The translations under genes were made by a program, and so were the position numbers. DNA of 19,625 bases, taken from the NCBI GenBank assembly GCA_002366995.1, contig DFCM01000094.1, positions 43,458-63,082 on the forward strand. The letters run 5' to 3'. The DNA is from a bacterium UBP3_UBA3054 (GTDB lineage Bacteria > Auribacterota > UBA3054). Shown piece after piece: positions 1-8,691 of the stretch. The notes under the pieces were generated by a model. The model ran no database searches, was not told where the DNA came from, and saw only the letters and a program-made list of their open reading frames with translations. Each line of letters begins with the position of its first letter. Position 1 is the stretch's first letter.

Positions 1-1
1 G

Positions 2-1036
2 GATTTCCTGATCCTTTTCGCGGCCGGCAACAGCAACAAAAAGATAGATACGGAAAACAACTGCACCCTGAGCACCCAGGCCGCCGCCAAAAACGTCCTC
101 ACGGTGGGAGCCGCGGAATCGTACCGCCCCGACAGACCCTACACCTACGGCAGCCTTTACTCCAACGTGGCGGCGCCTTTCAACACGGACCTCACAGCTT
201 CCCCGCAGAACGGCACCCAGCAGGGCATGGCCTATTTCTCATCCCGCGGCCCCGCCAGGGACGGAAGGTTCAAACCTGACATTGTCGCTCCCGGGACCCA
301 GATAATCTCGACGGAATCTCTTTGGGACAGTAAAAACAACGGGACCAGGAGCAGCTATTATACCGTAATGGAAGGAACCTCCATGGCGACGCCCTTGACG
401 ACGGGAGCCGCGGCGGACGCCATGCAGTTCCTGAAGGAACAGGGTTTTGCTCATCCCTCTTCCTCGCTTGTCAAGGCGCTCCTAGTTAACGGCGCCAGGA
501 ACATGGGGACTGGTCAGTACGAAAACTATACGGAGATCCCAGACGAAGACCCCAACTGCGTCAACGGTTTCGGTCACATCGACCTTGCCGAGAGCTTAAG
601 GCCGGAAAACGGCAGGCTCTTCCTTTACGACGGCGTCATAGACGACACCGATTGCGAAAAGACCTACGTCTTCACCAAATCAGTTTCCGGCCCCGTGTCC
701 GCCACGCTTGTCTGGAACGACTATCCCGGGACCGTCGGCGCCGAGCTGGCTCTGATCAACGACCTCGATATGATCGTTTCCGACGGGGAAGATGAATACT
801 ACTGCGACGGAACAAGCGAACACTGCGACTCTATAAACAACGTGGAACGTTTCAGATCAAACGCTTTTCCCGCCGGCAACAACATAGAGATCACCGTAAG
901 GGGATACAACGTCATGCAGGGTCCGCAAACGTTCTCGCTTGCTGTCTCCGGCATGGACTCCGAAATCGTCCCCGAACCGGCGCTGACTTTCGCCTTGCTG
1001 CTTTCGTTAACTTTAATCTTTAGAAGGAGAAAATAA
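2..1036 (+). CDS. S8 subtilisin-like serine protease, 3' part (5' end outside window), PEP-CTERM
   Basis: The reading frame is open from the window edge, so this is the C-terminal half of a protease homologous to the next three genes. Seen: the oxyanion-hole Asn segment FAAGNSN at the very start, the nucleophile motif GTSMATP (Ser codon 380-382), a post-catalytic beta-rich region with LxNDLDM, and a C-terminal V-PEP motif, hydrophobic helix and RRRK tail (968-1033). The Asp and His of the triad lie upstream of the window. The C-terminal beta domain with xNDLDx and an NNVER-like segment is typical of kP-43-type subtilases. An internal ATG at 104 is not the start, because the homologous protease sequence continues upstream of it. 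The next gene's AAGGAG ribosome binding site (1023-1028) lies inside the last codons, and only four bases separate the stop from that gene's ATG. The product is inferred to be exported and anchored by an exosortase. Confidence 0.93.
   Translation, partial: DFLILFAAGNSNKKIDTENNCTLSTQAAAKNVLTVGAAESYRPDRPYTYGSLYSNVAAPFNTDLTASPQNGTQQGMAYFSSRGPARDGRFKPDIVAPGTQIISTESLWDSKNNGTRSSYYTVMEGTSMATPLTTGAAADAMQFLKEQGFAHPSSSLVKALLVNGARNMGTGQYENYTEIPDEDPNCVNGFGHIDLAESLRPENGRLFLYDGVIDDTDCEKTYVFTKSVSGPVSATLVWNDYPGTVGAELALINDLDMIVSDGEDEYYCDGTSEHCDSINNVERFRSNAFPAGNNIEITVRGYNVMQGPQTFSLAVSGMDSEIVPEPALTFALLLSLTLIFRRRK
968..1033 (+). other. PEP-CTERM sorting signal of the first S8 protease
   Basis: The last 22 residues are V-PEP, a stretch of Ala/Leu/Phe/Ile and a terminal RRRK. 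This tripartite layout is the PEP-CTERM signal processed by exosortases. Equivalent tails lie at 3057-3122, at the ends of the genes stopping at 5238 and 7372, and on the minus strand at 10603-10668. Confidence 0.85.
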
Positions 1037-1040
1037 ATTT

Positions 1041-3125
1041 ATGCATAAACTGACGATCATACTGACATTCGCCGCCATCGCCGTCCTGGCCGATCCAGGT
1101 CTCATACAGCTTAGGGAAACCGTCATCGATCCTTCGGAAGCGTCCATTCAAAACGTTGCCGAACCGGTCTGCGTTCCGACCGTCTCGGGGAAAAGCCAGT
1201 ATCTGATCCAGCCCGCAAAAAACTTCACCCTGGAGGAGACGAAGCGGATCAAAAACTTGGGGATAATCATGATCGGCTGCGTGCCTCCCAACGCCTACCA
1301 CATCCTGGCGTCTCCAAAGGAACTGGAAGCTTTGAAGGAAAATTTCCAGCTTCTCTACGCCGGGGAATTCCTTCCTGAATACAAAACTACCGCGTCTTCC
1401 AAAACAGCCATAGCCAATGCCGGGGAGCACTTCTCCGCGCTGGTCCTGCTTTCCTCCAGCGAGGAATTCGAGGAAGTCGTTACCGCGCTGATCAACGGAG
1501 GGTCAAGCAAGATCAAGGGAGTCTGCGGCGAACCGCCGATCTTGGAGACCAGGATCACTAAAGAGCTGGCGGACAGCCTTATCAAAATGAGCGCAGTGGT
1601 AAACGTGGAGGAAAAGAGTGAGAATTTCATCTTCAACGACGTGGCAAAGACCACCAATCTTATGAACGTCGAGGACGTCAACTGGAGCGGATACACGGGG
1701 GAGGGCGTGACCGTCTGCGTGGCCGACACCGGCCTTGACAGCGGCAACCCCGACGACATCCACCCGGATTTCACCGGCAAGGACATCACCGGCGTGATCT
1801 GCTCCTCCAATCCCAGGGACGACTGGAGCGACCTGAACGGCCACGGCACTCACGTCTCAGGTTCAGTCTGCGGCATGGGCAGACAGAACGGCCAAGTGAC
1901 CGGCATGGCGCCTGACGCCAGCCTTTATTTCATTTGCTGCGGCGGGAAGGGCAACGGCGTCTATACTCCTTCCGAAAACGAAGTCAGGGGCGCCTACAAT
2001 GCCGGGGCACGCATTATGAGCAACAGCTGGGGCGACTCCAACAACGGCAGCTACAACTCCGACTCCCTGCTTTGGGACGGATTAGCCGTAAAGTACCCCG
2101 ACATGCTGATCGTCTTCGCCGCCGGCAATTCCAACACAAAGATCGATACGGAAAACAACGCCACCATCAGCCACACCGCCTCCGCCAAGAATCTTCTGAC
2201 GGTTGGCGCCTCTGAGAACTACCGCCCCACCAACTACAAGACCTACGGCGACCTTTTCGGCGCGACAGGCATTTTCAAGAACGACAGGGTCGCCTATCCC
2301 GCGGACTACACCAACCAGGGCATGGCGTTCTTTTCCAGCCGCGGGCCGACCAGGGACGGCCGCGCTAAACCCGACATCTGCGCTCCTGGCACCTTGGTCT
2401 ATTCCACGGAATCCGTTTGCGACTCCAGCAACAACGGCACCCGCAAGAGTTATTACACTTATATGAACGGCACCTCCATGGCGACGCCACTGACCTCCGG
2501 CGCCTGCGCCGATATCCTGCAGTACCTGCACGAACAGGGCATAGAGGATCCCTCATCCGCCATGATAAAAGCCGTTCTTATCAACGGCGCGAGAACCATG
2601 GGCACCGGGCAGTATTCCGGAGCCGTGGAGATCCCGGACTACACGCCAAACGGCGTGAACGGCTTCGGGCATGTCAACCTAAGGGAGAGTATAGATCCTG
2701 AATCTGGCGAACTCTTCGTAATGGAGGGCAAAGTATCGAACACCGGCGACAGCGTCACTTTTTCCTTCCAGAAGTACTATTCCGGAAAATTCGACGCGAC
2801 CTTGTGCTGGACCGACCCCACCGGCAGCCTTGCGGCTTCCAAAAATCTTGTGAACGACCTTGACCTGATAGTCTCCTGCAGCGAGGGGACCTTTTACGCC
2901 GGCGGCGCGACAAACAAGGTGGACGCCGTCAACAACATGGAAAAAATGCACGCCGAATCTCTCAGCTCCGGCGATATAGAAATTACCGTCAAAGGCGGAA
3001 ACATCATGAAAGGTCCCCAGACCTTCGCCATCGCCGTCTCCGGCGTGGACGAGTTCGTTCCCGAACCATCCTTCGCTTTTGTCTCGCTTTTAATCGCCCT
3101 CTTTCTGGGCAGAAAGATGAAATAA
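1041..3125 (+). CDS. S8 subtilisin-like serine protease, PEP-CTERM (paralog 2)
   Basis: A complete 694-residue secreted serine endopeptidase. In order: signal peptide (about 1-17, ending VLA), a mature start DPGLIQLRE shared with its paralogs, an N-terminal region of about 190 residues that looks like a long propeptide (IQPAKNF..., PPNAYHIL), the catalytic domain with Asp229 (ADTG), His268 (GHGTHVSG), Asn363 (AAGNSN) and Ser479 (GTSMATP), then a C-terminal beta domain with LVNDLDL near residue 603 and NNMEK, and a VPEP/hydrophobic/GRKMK tail (673-694). All triad residues are present, so it should be active. The architecture matches kP-43-type subtilases, whose C-terminal jelly-roll domain binds calcium (family knowledge). 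The start is set by AAGGAG at 1023-1028 and the signal peptide. Tandem stops (TAATAA) end it. The native substrate cannot be told from sequence. Confidence 0.95.
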   Translation: MHKLTIILTFAAIAVLADPGLIQLRETVIDPSEASIQNVAEPVCVPTVSGKSQYLIQPAKNFTLEETKRIKNLGIIMIGCVPPNAYHILASPKELEALKENFQLLYAGEFLPEYKTTASSKTAIANAGEHFSALVLLSSSEEFEEVVTALINGGSSKIKGVCGEPPILETRITKELADSLIKMSAVVNVEEKSENFIFNDVAKTTNLMNVEDVNWSGYTGEGVTVCVADTGLDSGNPDDIHPDFTGKDITGVICSSNPRDDWSDLNGHGTHVSGSVCGMGRQNGQVTGMAPDASLYFICCGGKGNGVYTPSENEVRGAYNAGARIMSNSWGDSNNGSYNSDSLLWDGLAVKYPDMLIVFAAGNSNTKIDTENNATISHTASAKNLLTVGASENYRPTNYKTYGDLFGATGIFKNDRVAYPADYTNQGMAFFSSRGPTRDGRAKPDICAPGTLVYSTESVCDSSNNGTRKSYYTYMNGTSMATPLTSGACADILQYLHEQGIEDPSSAMIKAVLINGARTMGTGQYSGAVEIPDYTPNGVNGFGHVNLRESIDPESGELFVMEGKVSNTGDSVTFSFQKYYSGKFDATLCWTDPTGSLAASKNLVNDLDLIVSCSEGTFYAGGATNKVDAVNNMEKMHAESLSSGDIEITVKGGNIMKGPQTFAIAVSGVDEFVPEPSFAFVSLLIALFLGRKMK

Positions 3126-3132
3126 TAAACAT

Positions 3133-5238
3133 ATGAAAAAAACAATTCTTCCATTGCTTCTTCTGCTCGCGCTTAGCGCGGCCGCTGATCCCGGGCTCAT
3201 CCGCCTTAGGGAAACCGTTATCGATCCATCCGCGGCGTCCGTCCAAAGCATTCCCGAACCGGCCTGCGCCCCCACGGCCTCCGGAAAATTCCAGTTCATC
3301 ATCCAGCCCGCCCTGAACTTCGACGTGGACGACACGGAACTCATCGAGAGTATGGGTGTGGAATTCACGGGCTTTTTCCCGCCCAACGCTTACCATGTTC
3401 TTGCGACAAAAGAGCAGCTCGAGGAGCTGAAGGAACGCTTCGATCTTCTGTATGCCGGCGAGTATCTTCCGGAATACAAGACTTCCAGCGCTTCCATGAA
3501 GACGATGTCGGCCAAGGCCGCGCCGTTTTCCGCGCTCATCATCCTTTCTTCCGCTTCCGCTTTTGAGGAAGTGAAAGCGTTCCTCGCGGAGAACGGCGTG
3601 AATGATTGCGATCTTATCAGCGAAACGGGCGCTCTGGCCAGGGCGACCATCACGGAAGGCCTCATAGCGAAGCTTACAGCTTTGAGTTCCGTCGTCAACG
3701 TGGAGGAAGAGCCTGAATACACCCTCGACAACGACGTCGCCAGGACAGAGAACTTGATGAACGTCGCGGCGGCCAACGAGACCGGCTACACTGGCAAAGG
3801 TGTCATCGTCTGCATCGCGGATTCCGGTTTCGACAGCGGCGACCCCAAGACCATCCATCCCGATTTTCAGGGCAAGAACATAACCGGCGTGGTCTGCAGC
3901 TACAACACCTCCAGGACTGACTGGAGCGACCTGAACGGGCACGGCACCCACGTGGCCGGCTCGGTCTTGGGGACCGGCGCGCAGATGGAAGGGCGCTTTG
4001 CCGGCACGGCTCCGGACGCCGACGTTTACTTCATCTGCTGCGGCGGGGAAGGCAGCGGCATCGCCGCGCCCGGCGAGACCGACATCAAGGCCGCCTATCA
4101 GGCCGGCGCCCGCATCATGAGCAATTCCTACGGCGACGGCAACAACGGCACCTACAACTCCGGCGCCCAGACCTGGGACCGCATTTTCCACAAATACAGC
4201 GACTTTCTGGCGCTTTTCTCATCCGGCAACAGGAACACCAGCATCGTGACGGAGGACAATTCCACCATCAGTTCCGCCGGCACTTCCAAGAACGTCATCA
4301 CGGTGGGCGCCTCGGAGAACTACCGCCCGGACGTTTTGACCACTTACGACGAGCAGAACCCCGGCATGCCCACCACCAGCGTTTTCTACGGCGACAAGAT
4401 CGCCTATCCCGCTTTTGGCGAGCAGCAGGGCATGATGATGTATTCCAGCAGAGGCCCTGCCCAGGACGGCCGCGCCAAGCCGGACGTCTGCGCGCCCGGC
4501 ACCATGGTCTGGTCCACGGAATCCCTTTGCGACCCCTTCAACCACGGCACCAGATTGAGCTACTACACCGCCATGTCCGGTACTTCCATGAGTACGCCTC
4601 TTACAGCCGGCACCTGCGCCGACATCTGCCAGTTCCTCAGGGAGCAGGGATTCGATCCTCCCTCCTCGGCCCTGATGAAAGCCGTCCTCATCAACGGAAC
4701 AAGATCCATGGGCTACGGCCAGTACAGGAATAAGAGCGAGATCCCGCTGAAATACCCGAACTGCGTGAACGGGTTCGGTCACGTCAATCTTAAGGAGAGC
4801 CTCTCTCCTTCCGTGGGCGAGCTCTTCATTTTCGAGGACAGCCTGAAAAACACCGGCGACGAGGTCACCTACACTTTCGCGAGGACTTCCACCAACGCCG
4901 TCAACATTACCATGACCTGGAACGACATCGCCGGAAGCGTGGGGGCAGAGATCTCGCTCGTGAACGACCTTGACCTCACCGTGACGGACGGCGTGAATAC
5001 GTATCTCCCGAACTCCCTGAGATCCGGAACTGACAACGTCAACGTCATCGAGAAATTCCACGCTGACTATTTCCCGGCCAGCGACTGCATAGAGGTGACC
5101 ATAAAGGCCGCCAACATCATGCGCGGACCCCAGGTCTTCGCCCTGGTCGTTTCCGGCATGGAAGAAGTCGTCCCCGAACCAAGCTTCGCGTTTCTTGCGC
5201 TTTTAATAACCCTGCTTCTCGGCAGAAAAATCAGATAA
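3133..5238 (+). CDS. S8 subtilisin-like serine protease, PEP-CTERM (paralog 3)
   Basis: A complete 701-residue paralog of the preceding gene. Seen: signal peptide (about 1-18, ending AAA), the shared DPGLIRLRE mature start, propeptide-like region, Asp230 (ADSG), His270 (GHGTHVAG), Asn366 (SSGNRN) and Ser485 (GTSMSTP), then the C-terminal beta domain with LVNDLDL and a VPEP tail ending LGRKIR. It is closest to paralog 2: both have YFICCGG between His and Asn and share VGASENYRP and DGRAKPD. A Ser-Ser-Gly replaces Ala-Ala-Gly before the oxyanion Asn, a mild change that should not abolish activity. The ATG follows the previous stops by a few A/T-rich bases without a clear ribosome binding site, so translation may be coupled to the gene before it. 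Predicted to be exported and anchored by an exosortase. Confidence 0.95.
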   Translation: MKKTILPLLLLLALSAAADPGLIRLRETVIDPSAASVQSIPEPACAPTASGKFQFIIQPALNFDVDDTELIESMGVEFTGFFPPNAYHVLATKEQLEELKERFDLLYAGEYLPEYKTSSASMKTMSAKAAPFSALIILSSASAFEEVKAFLAENGVNDCDLISETGALARATITEGLIAKLTALSSVVNVEEEPEYTLDNDVARTENLMNVAAANETGYTGKGVIVCIADSGFDSGDPKTIHPDFQGKNITGVVCSYNTSRTDWSDLNGHGTHVAGSVLGTGAQMEGRFAGTAPDADVYFICCGGEGSGIAAPGETDIKAAYQAGARIMSNSYGDGNNGTYNSGAQTWDRIFHKYSDFLALFSSGNRNTSIVTEDNSTISSAGTSKNVITVGASENYRPDVLTTYDEQNPGMPTTSVFYGDKIAYPAFGEQQGMMMYSSRGPAQDGRAKPDVCAPGTMVWSTESLCDPFNHGTRLSYYTAMSGTSMSTPLTAGTCADICQFLREQGFDPPSSALMKAVLINGTRSMGYGQYRNKSEIPLKYPNCVNGFGHVNLKESLSPSVGELFIFEDSLKNTGDEVTYTFARTSTNAVNITMTWNDIAGSVGAEISLVNDLDLTVTDGVNTYLPNSLRSGTDNVNVIEKFHADYFPASDCIEVTIKAANIMRGPQVFALVVSGMEEVVPEPSFAFLALLITLLLGRKIR

Positions 5239-5242
5239 AATT

Positions 5243-7372
5243 ATGAAAAAATTATTCCTAATCCTTCTTGTCGCGTCCGCCCTGTCGGCCCTGTCCGATC
5301 CCGGCCTCATCAAGCTCAGGGAATTTGAGATCGATCCCTCCGCTGCCAGCGTCAACAGCGTCTCCGAGACGCAGTGCGCCCCCACTTCCGCTGGGGAATA
5401 CCAGTTCATCGTCCAGCCCGAAAAGAATTTCAGCGCTAAGGAACGCGAAACGATCAGCGAAATGGGGCTGAAGATAGTAGGTTTCCTTCCGCCCACCGCC
5501 TACATCATGCTTGGCACCAAAGAGGCTTTGAAAAACGTGGAGAAGAGCTTCAAGATACTCTATTCTTCGGAATACCTTCCCGTCTACAAAACTTCCGCCT
5601 TCTTTAGGAACACAGTCTCCTCTTTGGAGGATAAGGACACGGAGATCTCTCTGCGCCTGGCTTGCAAGGAAAACCTTGAGAGCGTGAAGCAATATCTCAG
5701 CGACAACGGCGCCAATGAGATCGTGACGATCTCCCAGAATCCTCCCGTTTTGGAAGCGAAAGTCCCGAGCGGACTGGTTGGCAGCCTGGCCAAGAGAAGC
5801 GACGTCCTGAGAGTTGGGCCCAAGCCAAAATGCCAGGTCTTCAACGACGTGGCCAAAGGCACCGGTCTGATGAACGTTGCTCCCATGCAGGCCGAAGGCT
5901 ACACCGGAAAAGGAGTTACGGTGGCGGTGGCCGACACGGGCTTCGACAGAGGCCAGACCAGCGGAGACAAAACCAAGCTTCACCCCGACTTCAGCGGGAA
6001 GAGTATTCAGGGAAAGATCGGCGAGAACAACAGCTTATACCGTGAAGACTGGGCGGACTACCACGGTCACGGCACTCACGTCTGCGGCTCCGCCACCGCC
6101 AAGAGCGGAAGTTACAAAGGCATCGCCCCGGACGCCAGCCTTTACGTCATCGCCATCGGCTCGGACAGGTACGGCGCGGTGGTCGATGTTACGGAAAAAG
6201 ATTTCCAGGACGCTTATGACGCAGGCGCCAGAGTCGTGAACAACAGCTGGGGCGATTCCAGGGAAGAGTTTCACGGGGAATACACGGAATACACGGAATT
6301 TTTGGACACGGTCTGCTGCGACAAGCCGGACATGCTGGTGCTTTTCGCCGCCGGCAACAGCAACGCGAAGATCGACTACGTCAACAACTGCACCATCAGC
6401 CCCCAGTGTTCCGCCAAGAACGTGCTGACCGTGGGCGCGGCGGAGACCTACCGCCCCGATGTCAATTACACCTACGGCGTAGCCTTCGAAGCCAAGGACA
6501 GGCCTTTCAAAGACGACCTTGTGGCCTCGCCGGCGAACGGCGAACAGCAGGGCATGGCCATGTTCTCCAGCCGCGGCCCCTGCAAGGACGGCCGCTTCAA
6601 GCCGGAGATAGTGGCCCCCGGCACCTACATCATTTCCACCGAATCCGGCTACGACACGACGAACGAGAAGTACCCCAACAGGCAGAGCCTTTACACTGTC
6701 ATGTTCGGCACCTCCATGGCCACGCCCCTGACCGCGGGCGCCGCGGCCGACACCATCCAGTTCCTCAAGGAAAAGGGCATTTCTGAACCCTCCTCGGCGT
6801 TGGTGAAGGCGACGCTTATCCACGGCGCCAGGAGAATGGGGCAGGGACAGTATGACGCCCCGTATATCGAGATCCCTGAGGATTTCCCCAACAGCGTCAA
6901 CGGTTACGGACATGTGGACCTGGGGCAGAGCTTCGACCTCACCAACAATGTAGTCTTTATTGAAGGCGTGGTCAGCAACCAAAACGATCTGGTGACTTAC
7001 GCTTTTAAAAAGAATCAAATGGGCCGCGTGAAAGTGACCCTGGTCTGGACGGATCAGCCGGGCACTCCGGGCGCCAGGGAAGAGCTGGTCAACGATTTGG
7101 ACCTCCAGGTCTTCGACGGCCTCTACACCCACTTTAACGCGAATCAAAGCATGCACAACGAGTATACCAACAACAGCGAGTGGTACGACTCTCCCAACGA
7201 TCCCGCCGCGGGCGAAGACATGGAAGTGCGCGTGCACGGCTATTCGGGAATGTATTATCCCCAGTCCTTCGCCCTGGTCGTTTCCGGCATGGACGAAGGC
7301 CCCATTCCCGAGCCGAGCCTTGCGTTTGCCTTCCTGTCATTGTGCGGACTTCTCATTTTTCGTAAAAAATAA
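5243..7372 (+). CDS. S8 subtilisin-like serine protease, PEP-CTERM (paralog 4)
   Basis: A complete 709-residue paralog. Seen: signal peptide (about 1-18), DPGLIKLRE, propeptide-like region (IVQPEKNF, PPTAYIML), Asp231 (ADTGFD), His276 (GHGTHVCG), Asn372 (AAGNSN) and Ser491 (GTSMATP), then a C-terminal beta domain with LVNDLDL and an IPEP tail ending IFRKK. It differs from paralogs 2 and 3 in lacking the ICCGG segment (it has VIAIGSD) and in a longer, acidic C-terminal loop before the final strand (HNEYTNNSEWYDSPNDP). In the catalytic core it resembles the truncated first copy more (VGAAE, DGRFKP, IISTES). Four bases separate its ATG from the preceding stop, with no good ribosome binding site. 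An active, anchored exoprotease is inferred. Confidence 0.95.
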   Translation: MKKLFLILLVASALSALSDPGLIKLREFEIDPSAASVNSVSETQCAPTSAGEYQFIVQPEKNFSAKERETISEMGLKIVGFLPPTAYIMLGTKEALKNVEKSFKILYSSEYLPVYKTSAFFRNTVSSLEDKDTEISLRLACKENLESVKQYLSDNGANEIVTISQNPPVLEAKVPSGLVGSLAKRSDVLRVGPKPKCQVFNDVAKGTGLMNVAPMQAEGYTGKGVTVAVADTGFDRGQTSGDKTKLHPDFSGKSIQGKIGENNSLYREDWADYHGHGTHVCGSATAKSGSYKGIAPDASLYVIAIGSDRYGAVVDVTEKDFQDAYDAGARVVNNSWGDSREEFHGEYTEYTEFLDTVCCDKPDMLVLFAAGNSNAKIDYVNNCTISPQCSAKNVLTVGAAETYRPDVNYTYGVAFEAKDRPFKDDLVASPANGEQQGMAMFSSRGPCKDGRFKPEIVAPGTYIISTESGYDTTNEKYPNRQSLYTVMFGTSMATPLTAGAAADTIQFLKEKGISEPSSALVKATLIHGARRMGQGQYDAPYIEIPEDFPNSVNGYGHVDLGQSFDLTNNVVFIEGVVSNQNDLVTYAFKKNQMGRVKVTLVWTDQPGTPGAREELVNDLDLQVFDGLYTHFNANQSMHNEYTNNSEWYDSPNDPAAGEDMEVRVHGYSGMYYPQSFALVVSGMDEGPIPEPSLAFAFLSLCGLLIFRKK

Positions 7373-7384
7373 ACAAACAAAAAT

Positions 7385-8506
7385 ATGAAAAGCAGAATTA
7401 TCTTTTTCTTAGTATTCGTTTGCGGCCTCGCGCTGGCCGACGCGGTCGACCCCGAATTCAAAGTCAGCAACGTCAAGAAAGACAGCATGGACTTAAAGCT
7501 CATCGAGGACACGCTGAGCCAGCTTGACGATCCCTTCACAAAGGAGCCGGCTTACGCGAATGACAGCGATCTCGAAGCGCTCATAAACAGCATGATCGGC
7601 GGCACCGAAGCGAAGAAGGACAAGAGTTTCGGCGCGACCTTTGATGGCCCCGGCCTTCTTACCGGCAAGGTCGTGAACCACAAGGGCGATCCGATGGCGA
7701 ACGTTCAGACGCGTTTCTTCCGCGCTGAGGACAGCGAGGACCTGAGGACCATGCTGACGACCAGGAAGGGCACGTACGCCTACTACATCACGTCCTCCAA
7801 CTATTACACCTTAACCGCCCACTACAAGAACCAGTTCTTCTTCACGAACCTTGTTCTGGTGCCGGGCCGCCGCTACGACGTCAACATCCGCTTCGTGATG
7901 CCGATGACCGTTTACGGCAAGCTTACCGTGGACGGCGAGGACGCCCAGCGCGGAGTGTTCCTGCGTCTCATGAACCAGGAAGGCGCCCAGGCCGGCGGCT
8001 TGGTCGTCACCAACGGCCTCTTCTGCATCAAGGACATCACACCTGGCCGCTACACGATGGTCTTAGAGCGCCGCAAGCGCTTCATCGACGAAAGGATCAA
8101 CGAGGGCCGCTTCTACTACTTCCCGATCACGCTTACCAACGAAGGCGTAAGGATCAGCGTAGACCGCGACCGCCGCGACCTCTACGGCTACGTTCTCATG
8201 GACGGCAACCCCTTGCGCCACCTGGACGCCAGAGTCATCCTCCGCGACGCCCGCAGCAACGGCATGCTCATCCACATGGAAGCCGATACCTACTCTAAGG
8301 AAGGCTTCTACATCTTCAAGCACGTGCAGCCCGGCGTCTATTATCTTGAAGCCCTGCACGGCGACAAACGCCTAAGGTCCCAGCGCTCCATGGTCACGGT
8401 CAAGCCGAAGCAGAAAAAGGTCAAGACCTTCCTGAACCTCGTCTCCGACCCCAACAGGGAAAAGCGCGAGATGGAGCAGCTGAAACGCCAGTTCACAGAG
8501 GAATAA
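7385..8506 (+). CDS. Secreted protein with three carboxypeptidase-regulatory/prealbumin-like domains
   Basis: A 373-residue protein with a signal peptide (about 1-18, ending ALA) and no catalytic motif. After an acidic linker (about 19-90) come three similar beta-sandwich units, beginning near LLTGKVVNHKGDP, MTVYGKLTVDGED and RDLYGYVLMDGNP. Each has the G-x-V...G-x-P start and the F-x-I-x-x-xxPGxY end (IKDITPGRYTM, FKHVQPGVYYL) seen in carboxypeptidase-regulatory-like or SpaA-like folds. The last 25 residues are highly charged. It has no PEP-CTERM tail, so it is probably periplasmic or released. Its position directly after the proteases suggests a structural, binding or adhesion role with them, but this is inference. 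The leader (AAACAAACAAAAAT) has no Shine-Dalgarno sequence. Confidence 0.85.
   Translation: MKSRIIFFLVFVCGLALADAVDPEFKVSNVKKDSMDLKLIEDTLSQLDDPFTKEPAYANDSDLEALINSMIGGTEAKKDKSFGATFDGPGLLTGKVVNHKGDPMANVQTRFFRAEDSEDLRTMLTTRKGTYAYYITSSNYYTLTAHYKNQFFFTNLVLVPGRRYDVNIRFVMPMTVYGKLTVDGEDAQRGVFLRLMNQEGAQAGGLVVTNGLFCIKDITPGRYTMVLERRKRFIDERINEGRFYYFPITLTNEGVRISVDRDRRDLYGYVLMDGNPLRHLDARVILRDARSNGMLIHMEADTYSKEGFYIFKHVQPGVYYLEALHGDKRLRSQRSMVTVKPKQKKVKTFLNLVSDPNREKREMEQLKRQFTEE
8497..8503 (+). promoter_or_regulatory. Ribosome binding site supporting a TTG start
   Basis: AGAGGAA lies five bases before the TTG at 8509 and inside the end of the previous gene. It is the main reason to accept the short non-ATG reading frame that follows. 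Confidence 0.5.
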
Positions 8507-8508
8507 CC

Positions 8509-8691
8509 TTGTCTGAAGACGTCAAAACAGAGGAAGTGGAAGTCTTCCGTCATTCCCGCCGCCGCAGCCGCTATCACGCCTGCAAAAGCGAGCGCAAGGA
8601 AAAAATGAGAAGGGAAGACTTGGAACGCTTCGCCAAAAAATCACCCAGGCCGCGTCCTAAACAAATACGCGCCGAGGAGGAGGAATGGTGA
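8509..8691 (+). CDS. Small charged protein of unknown function, TTG start
   Basis: A 60-residue frame fills the gap between the regulatory-domain protein and the PPIase lipoprotein: it starts two bases after one stop and its TGA overlaps the next gene's ATG by seven bases. The sequence is almost all charged, with an acidic start, a basic arginine-rich middle (RHSRRRSRYH), a Lys/Arg/Glu-rich helix and an acidic end. It has no signal peptide or membrane segment, so it should be cytoplasmic. No family is recognised. Support rests on packing within the operon, a good AGAGGAA site and exact fit in the gap; the non-ATG start and low-complexity composition are the reasons for doubt. It may serve mainly to couple translation to the downstream gene. 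Confidence 0.55.
   Translation: MSEDVKTEEVEVFRHSRRRSRYHACKSERKEKMRREDLERFAKKSPRPRPKQIRAEEEEW

Noticed and set aside
3004..4191. A 395-codon minus-strand open frame across the second and third S8 proteases
   Set aside because: It is antisense to two protease genes with intact catalytic motifs and has no recognisable motif or start context.
6035..7237. A 400-codon minus-strand open frame opposite the fourth S8 protease
   Set aside because: It is the antisense shadow of the catalytic domain, with biased His/Val/Gly composition and no start signal.
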